Source: Bhargavaea ginsengi (lineage in GTDB: Bacteria; Bacillota; Bacilli; Bacillales_A; Planococcaceae). From it: a stretch of DNA of 64,000 bases. Below are positions 35,342 to 44,068 of the stretch, piece after piece. Each line of letters starts with the position of its first letter. The stretch's first letter is position 1. The stretch covers positions 611,376 to 675,375 of the forward strand of contig NZ_FNZF01000001.1 in the NCBI RefSeq assembly GCF_900109165.1, read 5' to 3'. A program made the translations under genes and the position numbers. A model generated the notes under the pieces. It saw only the letters and a program-made list of their open reading frames with translations. It was not told where the DNA came from and did not search any database.

Positions 35342-38300
35342 TCATTGATCATGAAACACTTTTTTGATGATTTCGTACGACTGCTTAAGCCGTTCCTCCG
35401 ACTCCGGCAGATTCCAGTTATCCCAGGTATACCCTTTGAACGGGCCGATCTTTCCTGAATCAGCCTCCGGCAGTGAATCGACAACTCCGCCGTCTTCTCC
35501 GACCATCAGTACCCCTAGGCCGATCTGGTCGATGATGACACTGGCCGATTCCCCGTCTTCCGCAAGATTCCCCATGAACTCTTTCATGCTCGGATCCTTT
35601 GACTGAAGAAGCAGCCAGGGAAGACGCAGTTCGATCACGCCCTCCCCTACATAATAATCGGAAAGGGAATCATATTCCTTCGATTCCGGATTGCTGTTCC
35701 CTTCACGAAGTTTCCCTGTCTCGTAAACAGTGAATGGGATAGTCCGATCTTCATTTGCAACGTAATATTCTTTGTTGAGCGCGTATTCGATCGGGATAAA
35801 CCGGCCGCTGTCATTTACCCGATCAATATCCGGGATCATGCCAAGTTTCTTTCCATACAGATAGTGGTGGAAATCATAGTACGGATCGATCAGGAGCTGG
35901 GATTCCTCGCCATTCAGATTAGCGATGAACTCCATGCCTTCTAAAAATGCCGCACCCTCCACTCCAGCAATTGTTGTGTTCCCCTGCTCCGGCACTGTAT
36001 CCAAGAGAACGACCGGATGCCCTCCTTCTCCGAGTTGTGCATCAAGCCGCACATACAAATACCGCTCATCGTGGTCGACATACACCGCCCGAATCGGACC
36101 ATCCTCTTTTCGATACAACGGTTCCCCGCTCCAGTCGGATACCTCCCCATCGACGTTCACCTTTAGCCGGTCAAAGCTGAGGATACCGAACTGCTGCTCG
36201 TTCGTCTGGGCATTCGACCAGAATGGCCGTCTATCAGGATTGTCGTAGTCCATCGTATTCCACGTGCGTTTGAACCACTCATCCTGCCAGGTAAAGATCA
36301 GGCCACCCATCATGCCTTCCTGAATAATATCTTCATAAAGGTGTTGCAGTACTTCCCCCTGCTGCCTCTCCGACATAAATCCTTGATTCCAGCCGAACGG
36401 ATTTTCATGGGTCATCCCTCTCGATGCCGGGATGCCGAACTCGGCGATCAGGACAGGCATACGATGCGCTTCGTGCAGTTCCTTTAGGTAGGCGGCATAG
36501 TTATTCGGCTCACCCCTGTGGTCACGGAATTCCAGATAGCGCCGCTCATAGTTCAGAAAGTCCGGATAGTACGGGTAGACATGATAAGACGCGAACATGC
36601 CGGCTTTTTCCATCACGCCCTTCGTGTATATCAGATTCGGATCAACCGGGACAAGGTCCTCCTGCTCAGCGGATTCTGCAGGGTGATCCATCAGATCTGT
36701 TGTGACCCAGTTTGTAAAGCTCATCGCCCGAAGCGCTCCGTATTCCTTATATTCATAGGCCGTCATCCATTCCATCTGCTCCGCAAGCCAGAATTCAAAT
36801 GGCCTCGCGCCTTCCGTCCGATAATAATCCCCATCGAAATCACCGATTCCGGCATGTTTGTCGTTTGTCTCTTGGACCATGTACGGATACCATTCAACCC
36901 CGATCATCCATGCGCTGACCCACTCCGAGATGTCAGCGTCATAATAACCGGACGCATGACCCGGTCGGTGAGGCAGGTCGGCGTTACCATGGACAACATC
37001 GACAATCCGATGAATCTCCTCACGAAAGTCAGTCAGATTCTCCTCTTCGAATGCATCCAGCGACTCCACCAGTTTTTCCTCGTTGATCCAGACGCCATGC
37101 ATCACGTAAAGCGGGTTGTCATGCGACTCGTTGTATGCCTTCAAGGCGCGATAAAAGCCTGGCGGGTGGAGTGTGTATACACGTATGGTGTTGGCATTCA
37201 TGTCACCGATCATTTCAAACCATCGGTAATATTCTTCCTCGGTGATGGCCGCCTCTCCCGGAAAATGGCCAGGCTTGCCCATGCCGATGTTAACGCCCTT
37301 CACCGTCATCGGCGCCCATTCTCCATCCGAGAACACCTCCAACCGGTCTCCGGACATTCTTGATATATGATCCGGTTCATCTTTCGTCCCTTTTTCAGCA
37401 ATCCGCTCTTCTTCGTCAAACCCTTCCAGAAGCGCGCTCATCATGGGCACATAGGCCGACCAGTAAAACGCATCATCCGAAAATGCATTCAATACACGGT
37501 ACACGCTGGGCAAGCCTATCATCTGATAGAACGTGGGCACTTTCGGAACATCGTTGTAATCACCGGCGAAGTACAATGTCCTCGCTTCTCCGGATTGTTT
37601 TCCGATCACTGCCGCGAACGTTGCCGGGATTCCCTGCTCCTCCAAAACTTCACGGCCCTCATCGGTCAGCCCCCAATCATACTCTGCCAAGGCCACGCCG
37701 CCCTCTTCGGGGACCACGATATCAAACCAGTAATCGTATCGGGTACTGCGGTCAATGCCAAAGCGTTCCTTCCCTTCTTCCGTAAAGGCCAGGCGGATGC
37801 CCTCACCGGTCAGATGTTTCTCGCGCTCCAGCACAACAATCGAGCTATCGAGATCATTCACAAGCAAAAAACCGGGTCCGGAATAGTTCCACTCCCCGGC
37901 CATATCATCAACGGCCCGTTGCGGAATTTCCTCGTTTTCACGGTAGTCCAGCTCGTCAAAAAACCTGCCGGTCCATCCATCCCAGCCGACCCCGAGCGTA
38001 CGCATCACCTTCTCACGCACCTCGGATTCCGTTGGGGAAGCGAATGTATTGTATTCGGCGATCAGGAGAACCGGATCATCAGTCCGTAACCTTTCTTCAA
38101 TTGCTGACCATTCATCAGCCTGAAGTCCTCCATAAACCTTTTCAGAGCGGGCACCTTTTCTCTCTGTCCCCAAATCCTCCTCGTACACCCCATATGTATC
38201 CGCCAGATAAATCAAGTCTGTATCACTGTAGTCCTCCGGCAGCGGATCTTCCTGTTTTTGAACCGGATCGAACCCCGAATAATCGGTCGCGTAGGCGTAG

Positions 38301-38497
38301 TCCTCGCCCCCGGATTTCCGGATTTTCAAGTGGTTCAGCACCCAGTTGAGTCCGAGGTGCTCCCGGTACGTTTCATCCGGCACTGTCTTATCAATCACAG
38401 TGACAGAAAGGGGACGGCTGTCCTTCATAAACCAGAGTAGGACCGGCAGGATCAGAACGATCAGTACCCCTGCGACAATCAGATAAAACTTCTTCAT
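35342..38497 (-). CDS. Membrane-anchored TIM-barrel glycosidase-like protein, exopolysaccharide operon
   Basis: 1051 residues. One N-terminal membrane anchor (about 4-24), an extracellular domain of unknown type to about residue 390, a clan-A TIM barrel (NIGMGKPGHFPGEA, NTIRVYTLHPP; candidate acid/base E535 in IGVEWYP and nucleophile E686 in LIAEFG; late FTWQDEWFKRTWN) and a C-terminal beta-rich part (DVSDWSGE-like start). It probably trims or transfers polysaccharide outside the cell. Start overlaps the glycosyltransferase stop (ATGA), so it is made with that enzyme. Exact GH family not assigned. Confidence 0.8.
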   Translation of the reverse strand: MKKFYLIVAGVLIVLILPVLLWFMKDSRPLSVTVIDKTVPDETYREHLGLNWVLNHLKIRKSGGEDYAYATDYSGFDPVQKQEDPLPEDYSDTDLIYLADTYGVYEEDLGTERKGARSEKVYGGLQADEWSAIEERLRTDDPVLLIAEYNTFASPTESEVREKVMRTLGVGWDGWTGRFFDELDYRENEEIPQRAVDDMAGEWNYSGPGFLLVNDLDSSIVVLEREKHLTGEGIRLAFTEEGKERFGIDRSTRYDYWFDIVVPEEGGVALAEYDWGLTDEGREVLEEQGIPATFAAVIGKQSGEARTLYFAGDYNDVPKVPTFYQMIGLPSVYRVLNAFSDDAFYWSAYVPMMSALLEGFDEEERIAEKGTKDEPDHISRMSGDRLEVFSDGEWAPMTVKGVNIGMGKPGHFPGEAAITEEEYYRWFEMIGDMNANTIRVYTLHPPGFYRALKAYNESHDNPLYVMHGVWINEEKLVESLDAFEEENLTDFREEIHRIVDVVHGNADLPHRPGHASGYYDADISEWVSAWMIGVEWYPYMVQETNDKHAGIGDFDGDYYRTEGARPFEFWLAEQMEWMTAYEYKEYGALRAMSFTNWVTTDLMDHPAESAEQEDLVPVDPNLIYTKGVMEKAGMFASYHVYPYYPDFLNYERRYLEFRDHRGEPNNYAAYLKELHEAHRMPVLIAEFGIPASRGMTHENPFGWNQGFMSERQQGEVLQHLYEDIIQEGMMGGLIFTWQDEWFKRTWNTMDYDNPDRRPFWSNAQTNEQQFGILSFDRLKVNVDGEVSDWSGEPLYRKEDGPIRAVYVDHDERYLYVRLDAQLGEGGHPVVLLDTVPEQGNTTIAGVEGAAFLEGMEFIANLNGEESQLLIDPYYDFHHYLYGKKLGMIPDIDRVNDSGRFIPIEYALNKEYYVANEDRTIPFTVYETGKLREGNSNPESKEYDSLSDYYVGEGVIELRLPWLLLQSKDPSMKEFMGNLAEDGESASVIIDQIGLGVLMVGEDGGVVDSLPEADSGKIGPFKGYTWDNWNLPESEERLKQSYEIIKKVFHDQ

Positions 38498-39915
38498 TCA
38501 GACATCCCCTTTGTTGCACCGACCCGTTCCATGTCGCCCCAGGAGCGGATGCGGAACATGGAACGGACAAGACCCTCAACCCGCCAGAACAGGGTCAGCG
38601 GCTTGTACCAGACCACTTCTGTAAGCGACAAGGCCATCATTCGCAGCACATCCCGCCTTTTCGGAAAGGCATTCAGGCTCCAGGACTCAAGCAACACCGA
38701 ACCGACCGAGAACACCGTTCCATACAAGATGAACAGTAGCATGAGCAACACCGCGTATTCATAATAGATTCCGCCCATGAAAAACGCAGTGATGACGTAT
38801 AGATAACCACCCAACTCGATCATTGGCCCCAGGCATTCGACGAACCAGAAATACGGAAACGACAGCATTCCGACCGTTCCGTACTTCGGATTCAGCGTCA
38901 TCTTTTTGTGCTGCCAAAGACTTTCCAGGAGACCCTGATGCCAGCGCCTCCGTTGCCTGCGGAGGACGCTGAGTGTCTGCGGCGCTTCCGTCCAGCACAC
39001 CGGATCCGGAACAAATTCCACCTGGGCGTCTTCTTTTCTTTCTTTGATGAGCCGCTGGATTTTCACGACCATCTCCATGTCTTCACCAATCGTCTCAGTG
39101 TTATAGCCACCGGTTTCAATCGCGTATTTTTTCGAGAATACGCTGAAAGCACCGGAAATGATCAGCACCATGTTCAGCCGGCTCAGCGCAATCCGGCCCA
39201 TCAGGAATGCCCGCAAATACTCCACGATCTGCATGACGACAAGCGGTCGCCCGGACATGCGGATCTCCGAAACGACACCGTGGTCAACCGCCATGCCATT
39301 CACAATCCTCACATTCCCGCCGGCCGCGACCACCTTGCCTCCCGATGTCATGATCGGCTTCATGACCCGGATCAGGGAATTCACATCCAAGATGGAATCA
39401 CCGTCGATGGTGCAGAAATAAGGGAAGCGCGCATAGTTGATGCCGACATTCAATGCGTCTCCCTTGCCGCCGTTCTCCTTACGGATCAGCCAGAGGTTCG
39501 GATGGATCCGGGAGCGATAAAGCTCGGTTACCCTTGCCGTAGAGATTTGTGGATTCACAGGTTTTTCCGCCAGGACCATATCAAAACGCCGGATGACTGC
39601 GGCAGCCGTCCCGTCTGTTGAACCGTCATCAATAACTAGCAACTCTGTCTGCGGATAATTCAGGTTGAGGAGCGAGTGGATACTCCCGACCACTCCGGCC
39701 TCCTCGTTATAGGCCGGAACAAGGATCGAAACCGGTTTGGAATAAAAAGCCTGGATAAACCGGTCATCCGACTCTCTTCGGTCCAGCCGGCGCTGCCGCC
39801 TGAGGTCGGTGAACGCGAACAGGAACATCGCGCTGTACGTCGCGATGACCACCAGCATATAAATGAAAATCAGCCCGCCGAAAAGCTTCATGATGAATTC
39901 AATCACCGTCTCCAC
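38494..39915 (-). CDS. Processive family 2 glycosyltransferase (cellulose/hyaluronan synthase-like)
   Basis: 473 residues. One N-terminal span, then a GT2 domain with D96D97 (VIDDGST), DGD 171-173, GED 277-279 and the processivity motif QRRRW (321-325), then four or so C-terminal spans. These are the signatures of membrane synthases that polymerise and export beta-linked polysaccharide. No PilZ domain is seen. GTG at 39915 has GGAGG six bases upstream and overlaps the HEAT gene. The polymer is unknown. Confidence 0.9.
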   Translation of the reverse strand: METVIEFIMKLFGGLIFIYMLVVIATYSAMFLFAFTDLRRQRRLDRRESDDRFIQAFYSKPVSILVPAYNEEAGVVGSIHSLLNLNYPQTELLVIDDGSTDGTAAAVIRRFDMVLAEKPVNPQISTARVTELYRSRIHPNLWLIRKENGGKGDALNVGINYARFPYFCTIDGDSILDVNSLIRVMKPIMTSGGKVVAAGGNVRIVNGMAVDHGVVSEIRMSGRPLVVMQIVEYLRAFLMGRIALSRLNMVLIISGAFSVFSKKYAIETGGYNTETIGEDMEMVVKIQRLIKERKEDAQVEFVPDPVCWTEAPQTLSVLRRQRRRWHQGLLESLWQHKKMTLNPKYGTVGMLSFPYFWFVECLGPMIELGGYLYVITAFFMGGIYYEYAVLLMLLFILYGTVFSVGSVLLESWSLNAFPKRRDVLRMMALSLTEVVWYKPLTLFWRVEGLVRSMFRIRSWGDMERVGATKGMSE

Positions 39916-40904
39916 CCGGATACCTCCTCTCCATCATTTTGATCGGCAGTCTTCGCGCCATAGATTTTTTTCGAAAGTGTCAAGATTTCCTGACGGACAA
40001 GCCATGACGGATCTTCCTTGAGCTGCTCAGCAAATACGGCCGCCTCTCCGGGATGAAGCCGGTGAAGCATTCTCCCCGCCAGAAAACGTTCTTCCCAGAC
40101 AGTCGAGTTAATCGCCTGCTTCAATATCCGATTCGGAGTCCTGATTCCCAATGCATCGATTGCCCGCAGTGCCCGGATACGGGTCTCGTCATCCGGGCTA
40201 TCCAGCAGTCCTTCAAGGAATGGCAGTTTAGCGAGGTCCTGCCGCATGCCAAGCACTTCGATGAGCGCGTAGCGGAACACCGGCTCCAGATCCGGAAAGC
40301 GTTTTCCCGCCTGCTCAAACAGGTGGTCCGGCATTAGGAAAAACAGCTGACGGGCCTCATATTCCGTCAGTTTCCCAAGATGTCTTTCTGTCCGTTCCAA
40401 GAAGAGGTCAGGTTCAAACTGCAACTCGATCATCAGCAACTGGAAGGTTTCTTCGGCGGACAGCTTTTTGCGATCCAGTTTCCTTAAGTCCTCAAGCAAA
40501 TTGCTGATCTTAAAATCTTCTATCCGGTATAGTGCGTTCATCCGAGTGCTCCAATCCCGGCTTCTCAGCTTTCTTTTATAGAAGTACGCCAAGTAGGTCT
40601 CCGCAAACCCACGAATCCGGCCGTTGATCTCCGGATCGGATAAATTCTTCATATAGGAACGGAATATCTCCTCGACCGCCATCCGTTCTGCCTCATTTTC
40701 GGGCACCAAAGATGCATCCGCTTCTTCAAGTCCGCGAAGCACCCGGTACCACTTGATCCGATTCCGCTCCACATAAGCCACTGCGGCCTCCTGTTTCCTG
40801 TCTTCGACCCACCGTGCGGCAAACAGATAGATCGTGAGCACCGCCAAGAGTGACAGCATGGCCACCACAGCCCAGAAAACCACCGTGATCGGTACCGCCA
40901 TCAT
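39903..40904 (-). CDS. Membrane protein with HEAT-like repeats, exopolysaccharide operon
   Basis: 333 residues. One N-terminal span (VVFWAVVAMLSLLAVLTIYLF) and a cytoplasmic all-helical part; the clearest HEAT units are LPFLEGLLDSPDDETRIRAL-RAIDALG and the following helix pairs. Likely a scaffold that links the receiver-like protein to the synthase. ATG at 40904 overlaps the stop of the receiver gene (ATGA). No enzyme motif is seen. Confidence 0.8.
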   Translation of the reverse strand: MMAVPITVVFWAVVAMLSLLAVLTIYLFAARWVEDRKQEAAVAYVERNRIKWYRVLRGLEEADASLVPENEAERMAVEEIFRSYMKNLSDPEINGRIRGFAETYLAYFYKRKLRSRDWSTRMNALYRIEDFKISNLLEDLRKLDRKKLSAEETFQLLMIELQFEPDLFLERTERHLGKLTEYEARQLFFLMPDHLFEQAGKRFPDLEPVFRYALIEVLGMRQDLAKLPFLEGLLDSPDDETRIRALRAIDALGIRTPNRILKQAINSTVWEERFLAGRMLHRLHPGEAAVFAEQLKEDPSWLVRQEILTLSKKIYGAKTADQNDGEEVSGWRR

Positions 40905-41710
40905 GACCACAGCCTCGCAAAAAGACGTTTTACCTGTGCCTCAAACAGCCGGAGGTTAAATGGTTTCGTCAGGTAGCCGTCCGCTCCGCTCTCATAGCCA
41001 TAGGTCATGTCCTCCTCGGATTGCCGCCTGGTCATCATCAGAATGATGAACTTCTCATCATTCGGCATGGCGCGAAGTGTGTGCAGGACATCAAGCCCGT
41101 TCTGTCTCGGGAGGAGGTCGTTCATAACAACCAGGTGGGGATGCGCGGAACGTGCCCATCCTGACTCAAGGAACGACTGCCCGTCTTTGAATGTACGGAT
41201 ATCCAGTCGGACATTCGGGACTTCCAGTTGACCCAGTGCCGTCCCCAGGACTTCTCGGAATAAGTCGTCTGGGTCTAGAACAGTTACTTTCACCTCTTCG
41301 GGCAGGCGCTTGAACTCCGGGTCAACGACTATTGATACCTGCTCCTCTTTGCCGGCAACGGTCCGCATCTTTTCCAGTGCAGCTTTCAGTTCCACGTCCG
41401 GATGCACGACTTCCATAACCGCCGCCTTAATCTCTCCAACTTCCCGGAACAGGCGGTTGAGGAAGCCTTTTGCCTCGGATGCTCCGCTCATCGGCAAAAG
41501 AAGGCCCCATTCCCCAGGAATATCCGTCCGGAACAGCAGATCGGTTGTACGGGCGAGCTGCTTCAGCTGCACAGCTGTCCTGTCCTCTGCCTCCTCCGGT
41601 ATCAGCAGAACAACCGTCATCGTACGCCGATTGCGTACAACATTTGCCTTCAATAGATTGAATATGTATAAAAGCCTGGTTCCCTCAAGGACTTCCGACG
41701 CGACCGGCAT
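40901..41710 (-). CDS. Degenerate GGDEF plus receiver-like regulatory protein
   Basis: 269 residues. Residues about 8-115 look like a GGDEF domain in which the signature is IPGEW (64-68), so cyclase activity is not expected. Residues 140-269 are a receiver fold: acidic D146/D148/D149, switch Thr227 and K249 in LTKPF. The residue at the phosphoacceptor place (four before P201) is Asn197, with Asp198 next to it. It may bind c-di-GMP or a partner rather than be phosphorylated normally. First gene of the polysaccharide operon. AAAGGAG precedes the ATG. Confidence 0.8.
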   Translation of the reverse strand: MPVASEVLEGTRLLYIFNLLKANVVRNRRTMTVVLLIPEEAEDRTAVQLKQLARTTDLLFRTDIPGEWGLLLPMSGASEAKGFLNRLFREVGEIKAAVMEVVHPDVELKAALEKMRTVAGKEEQVSIVVDPEFKRLPEEVKVTVLDPDDLFREVLGTALGQLEVPNVRLDIRTFKDGQSFLESGWARSAHPHLVVMNDLLPRQNGLDVLHTLRAMPNDEKFIILMMTRRQSEEDMTYGYESGADGYLTKPFNLRLFEAQVKRLFARLWS

Positions 41711-41851
41711 AGTGAGCGCTCCTTTCCAATCTTCTCCTTCTATATTAATACTCTATTTCCCAGCAATGTCCATACAAGAATCATATACACTGAAAATTCC
41801 GAAACTTAATTACCGTTCAAACCGTATAACCGGGTAAGGGAGTGAGCGTAA

Positions 41852-42022
41852 ATGGAAGAAAAGTCTAAGAGGTCATTTAACTGGGCCGGTATTCCCATTG
41901 GACTCATGCTCGGAATATCCACAGGAATCGCACTGGACAGCTGGGCACTCGGACTCTCTTTCGCCATCACCTATTCTGTGATTTTCTCCGCAGCTTTTAA
42001 CGCGAATAATAAGCAACATTAA
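41852..42022 (+). CDS. Small glycine-rich two-span membrane protein (tandem copy 1)
   Basis: 56 residues. AGIPIGLMLGISTGIALD and ALGLSFAITYSVIFSAAF form two hydrophobic hairpin arms with small-residue spacing. AAGGGAGTG precedes the ATG. Divergent from the polysaccharide operon. Function unknown. Confidence 0.75.
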   Translation: MEEKSKRSFNWAGIPIGLMLGISTGIALDSWALGLSFAITYSVIFSAAFNANNKQH

Positions 42023-42060
42023 ATCGGAGAGTTGCTCTCCGCCAATAGGAGTGAACCAAT

Positions 42061-42249
42061 ATGGGAGAAAAACTGAGAAGCACGTTCAATGGTTCAGGAA
42101 TTGCCATCGGATCTGTATACGCCGTTGTCTTTGGCATGCTGTTCGAGAATATCGCCATGGGCATTTCACTCGGCCTCGTCTTCTCGATCATCTTCAGCGG
42201 CGTCTTTGATGAAGATAAAAGGAAAGAACGAAATCAGTGTGGCAGCTGA
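42061..42249 (+). CDS. Small glycine-rich two-span membrane protein (tandem copy 2)
   Basis: 62 residues. It shows the same plan as its neighbours: GSGIAIGSVYAVVFGMLFEN, then IAMGISLGLVFSIIFSGVF and a charged tail (DEDKRKERNQCGS). TAGGAGTG precedes the ATG. Its stop overlaps the next start by one base (TGATG), so copies 2 and 3 are coupled. Confidence 0.75.
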   Translation: MGEKLRSTFNGSGIAIGSVYAVVFGMLFENIAMGISLGLVFSIIFSGVFDEDKRKERNQCGS

Positions 42250-42398
42250 TGGGAGAAAAAAGGAAGGCCGATGACAATTGGACTTGGCTCACGATGGGAA
42301 TGTGCATCGGGCTGCTCACCGATGTCCTGTTCGACACCATGCCGTTCGGTATCCTTGCCGGATTCGCATTCGCCCTGATTTTCGCTCCGAAACCGTAA
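42249..42398 (+). CDS. Small glycine-rich two-span membrane protein (tandem copy 3)
   Basis: 49 residues. WTWLTMGMCIGLLTDVLFD and PFGILAGFAFALIFAPKP; the most diverged of the three tandem copies, with the shared D(x3)PFG turn. Start lies on the previous stop. Function unknown. Confidence 0.7.
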   Translation: MGEKRKADDNWTWLTMGMCIGLLTDVLFDTMPFGILAGFAFALIFAPKP

Positions 42399-42423
42399 AA
42401 AGCCGGCCCCAGCGGCCGGCTTT
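42399..42423. terminator. Bidirectional terminator
   Basis: AAAGCCGGCC, loop CCAGC, complement. Nearly the same sequence as the terminator after the paralogous gene at 35136. Confidence 0.88.
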
Positions 42424-42427
42424 CTTA

Positions 42428-43618
42428 TTAATGAACCCCGTTCAGATAATCAATCGCAAATCCGCTCATGGCGGTGATCCCTGTAGGAATCGCGCGCTCA
42501 TCAAAGACGATGCCCGGGTTGTGGAGCGGCAGGTGAGTCCGGCTGTCTTCATCGTCCCTCGTGCCGAGGCGGAACAGCATGCCGGGAATATGTTCAAGAT
42601 AATAGGCGAAGTCCTCGCTGCCCGTTGAAGGCACTTTAAGATAATCGATATTCTCTTCGCCGATCCGGTCTTTTAGCGATTGTTCCAGCAATCCGGTCAG
42701 GTGCGGGTCATTGATGACCGGCGGACAGCCGGCTCCCTTGAAGTCAACATCCGCTTCAGCGTTTGAGGCGGCGGCAACGTGGTGCGCAATTTCAGCCATC
42801 CGCTTTTTGATGTAGTCGCGGGTGGTCTGATTCAGAGTCCGGACCGTTCCGGAGATGTTCACTTTTGTGGCGATGACGTTGTTTGCCGTGCCCCCGTCGA
42901 TCTGCCCTGCGGTGATGACGGCCGGTTCGAACGGCGACAGGTTCCGTGAAATGATGCGCTGGAACATATCCACGACGTCCCCTGCAACGGGAATCGGGTC
43001 GACACTTTTCTCCGGATGGGCACCGTGTCCGCCCGTGCCCGTCACCGTCACGTGGAATGTGTCGTTCGCCGAAGTCATCGGGCCCGGCCGGATTCCAATC
43101 TTCCCGGCATCCGTCGATGGCCACGTATGGAGGCACACTGCATGGTCCGGCTTCGGATTCTCGAGCACCCCTGCCTCGATCAACTCTGTCGCGCCGCCTG
43201 CCCGCTCTTCGGACGGCTGGAAGACGAACTTGATTGTTCCTTTCCATTCATTCCGCGTACGCTCGAGCACTTTTGCGGCACCGATCAGCACAGTCGTATG
43301 GACGTCATGGCCGCAGGCGTGCATGACATTGGGTTTTTCCGACTTGAACTCGACACCTGATTCTTCATCAATCGGCAGCGCGTCAAGGTCCGCCCTCAGC
43401 ATCAGTACCGGCCCTTCGCCGGCTTTCCCGTGCATCAGCCCGACTGCACCTGTCTCCAGTCCCAGCTCCTGCCACTCGATTGACGTGTCTTTCAGCTGTT
43501 CCTTTACAAATTGGGTCGTCTCGTATTCCTCATGGCTCAGCTCCGGATGCGCATGGATATGCCTGCGGATCCGGATCATTTCATCCTTTATCTCCTCAAC
43601 GATTTCTTGAATCTCCAT
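42428..43618 (-). CDS. M20 family amidohydrolase
   Basis: 396 residues. Metal site motifs LRADLDALP, HACGHDVHTTV, QPSEERAGG and SEDFAYYLE are all present. Probable N-acyl-L-amino acid hydrolase and the fourth M20-type gene in the window. GGAGG sits five bases before ATG 43618, so the four-residue longer ATG form is less likely. Alone, not in an operon. Confidence 0.9.
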   Translation of the reverse strand: MEIQEIVEEIKDEMIRIRRHIHAHPELSHEEYETTQFVKEQLKDTSIEWQELGLETGAVGLMHGKAGEGPVLMLRADLDALPIDEESGVEFKSEKPNVMHACGHDVHTTVLIGAAKVLERTRNEWKGTIKFVFQPSEERAGGATELIEAGVLENPKPDHAVCLHTWPSTDAGKIGIRPGPMTSANDTFHVTVTGTGGHGAHPEKSVDPIPVAGDVVDMFQRIISRNLSPFEPAVITAGQIDGGTANNVIATKVNISGTVRTLNQTTRDYIKKRMAEIAHHVAAASNAEADVDFKGAGCPPVINDPHLTGLLEQSLKDRIGEENIDYLKVPSTGSEDFAYYLEHIPGMLFRLGTRDDEDSRTHLPLHNPGIVFDERAIPTGITAMSGFAIDYLNGVH

Positions 43619-43735
43619 CGAATCCTCCATTCAGTAATTAGGTTTGGATCAAATCTCCCGATACCCTTCTATTACCCGCATCCGGCAGGAGGTATGTATG
43701 ACAAACAGCGGGGGATCGCTCTCCCGCTCAAATGA

Positions 43736-43972
43736 TCACTTTTCCGATGGGCCTGGTGATAGCCGACGGTACACCCATTCCAGGATCCCGTCACCCCGCA
43801 TGCGCTTTGAAGCCGCGGCCCGGAGTGTGTGGAGCACTTCCTTCTCGCCAAAATCACTGATCAGCTCAAGCAGGCGTTCATAAGCAAACAGATCCAGCGG
43901 GGCGATTCTCGCATCATAGAAAAGAAGAATTTCATTTACCGGATCGATCCGGTGCAGATGCTGCTGTTCCAT
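43736..43972 (-). CDS. Small DnaD-domain-like protein
   Basis: 78 residues. The central part (LDLFAYERLLELISDFGEKE, then LHTLRAAASKRMRGDGILEWVYRRL) has the pattern of the C-terminal DnaD/DnaB helix bundle used in bacterial replication initiation, but it is much shorter than DnaD. AAGGGAG precedes the ATG, so translation looks real. The family call is tentative. It lies just after comK on the same strand, separated by a terminator. Confidence 0.5.
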   Translation of the reverse strand: MEQQHLHRIDPVNEILLFYDARIAPLDLFAYERLLELISDFGEKEVLHTLRAAASKRMRGDGILEWVYRRLSPGPSEK

Positions 43973-44037
43973 CCCGTCCGCTCCCTTCGCAATCTTTCTA
44001 TTTATATAGGCAGCCGGGTTCGGATGGATACAGTAAA

Positions 44038-44063
44038 GCCCCTGCTCATCTTTAAGCAGGGGC
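44038..44063 (-). terminator. Terminator of comK
   Basis: GCCCCTGC, 10-base loop, GCAGGGGC followed by UUU on the minus strand, just after the comK stop. Confidence 0.75.
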
Positions 44064-44068
44064 CGGGT

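Noticed and set aside
43706-43731. Weak hairpin (AGCGGG/CCCGCT) after the DnaD-like gene
   Set aside because: Short stem and no proper U-run; not listed as a terminator.
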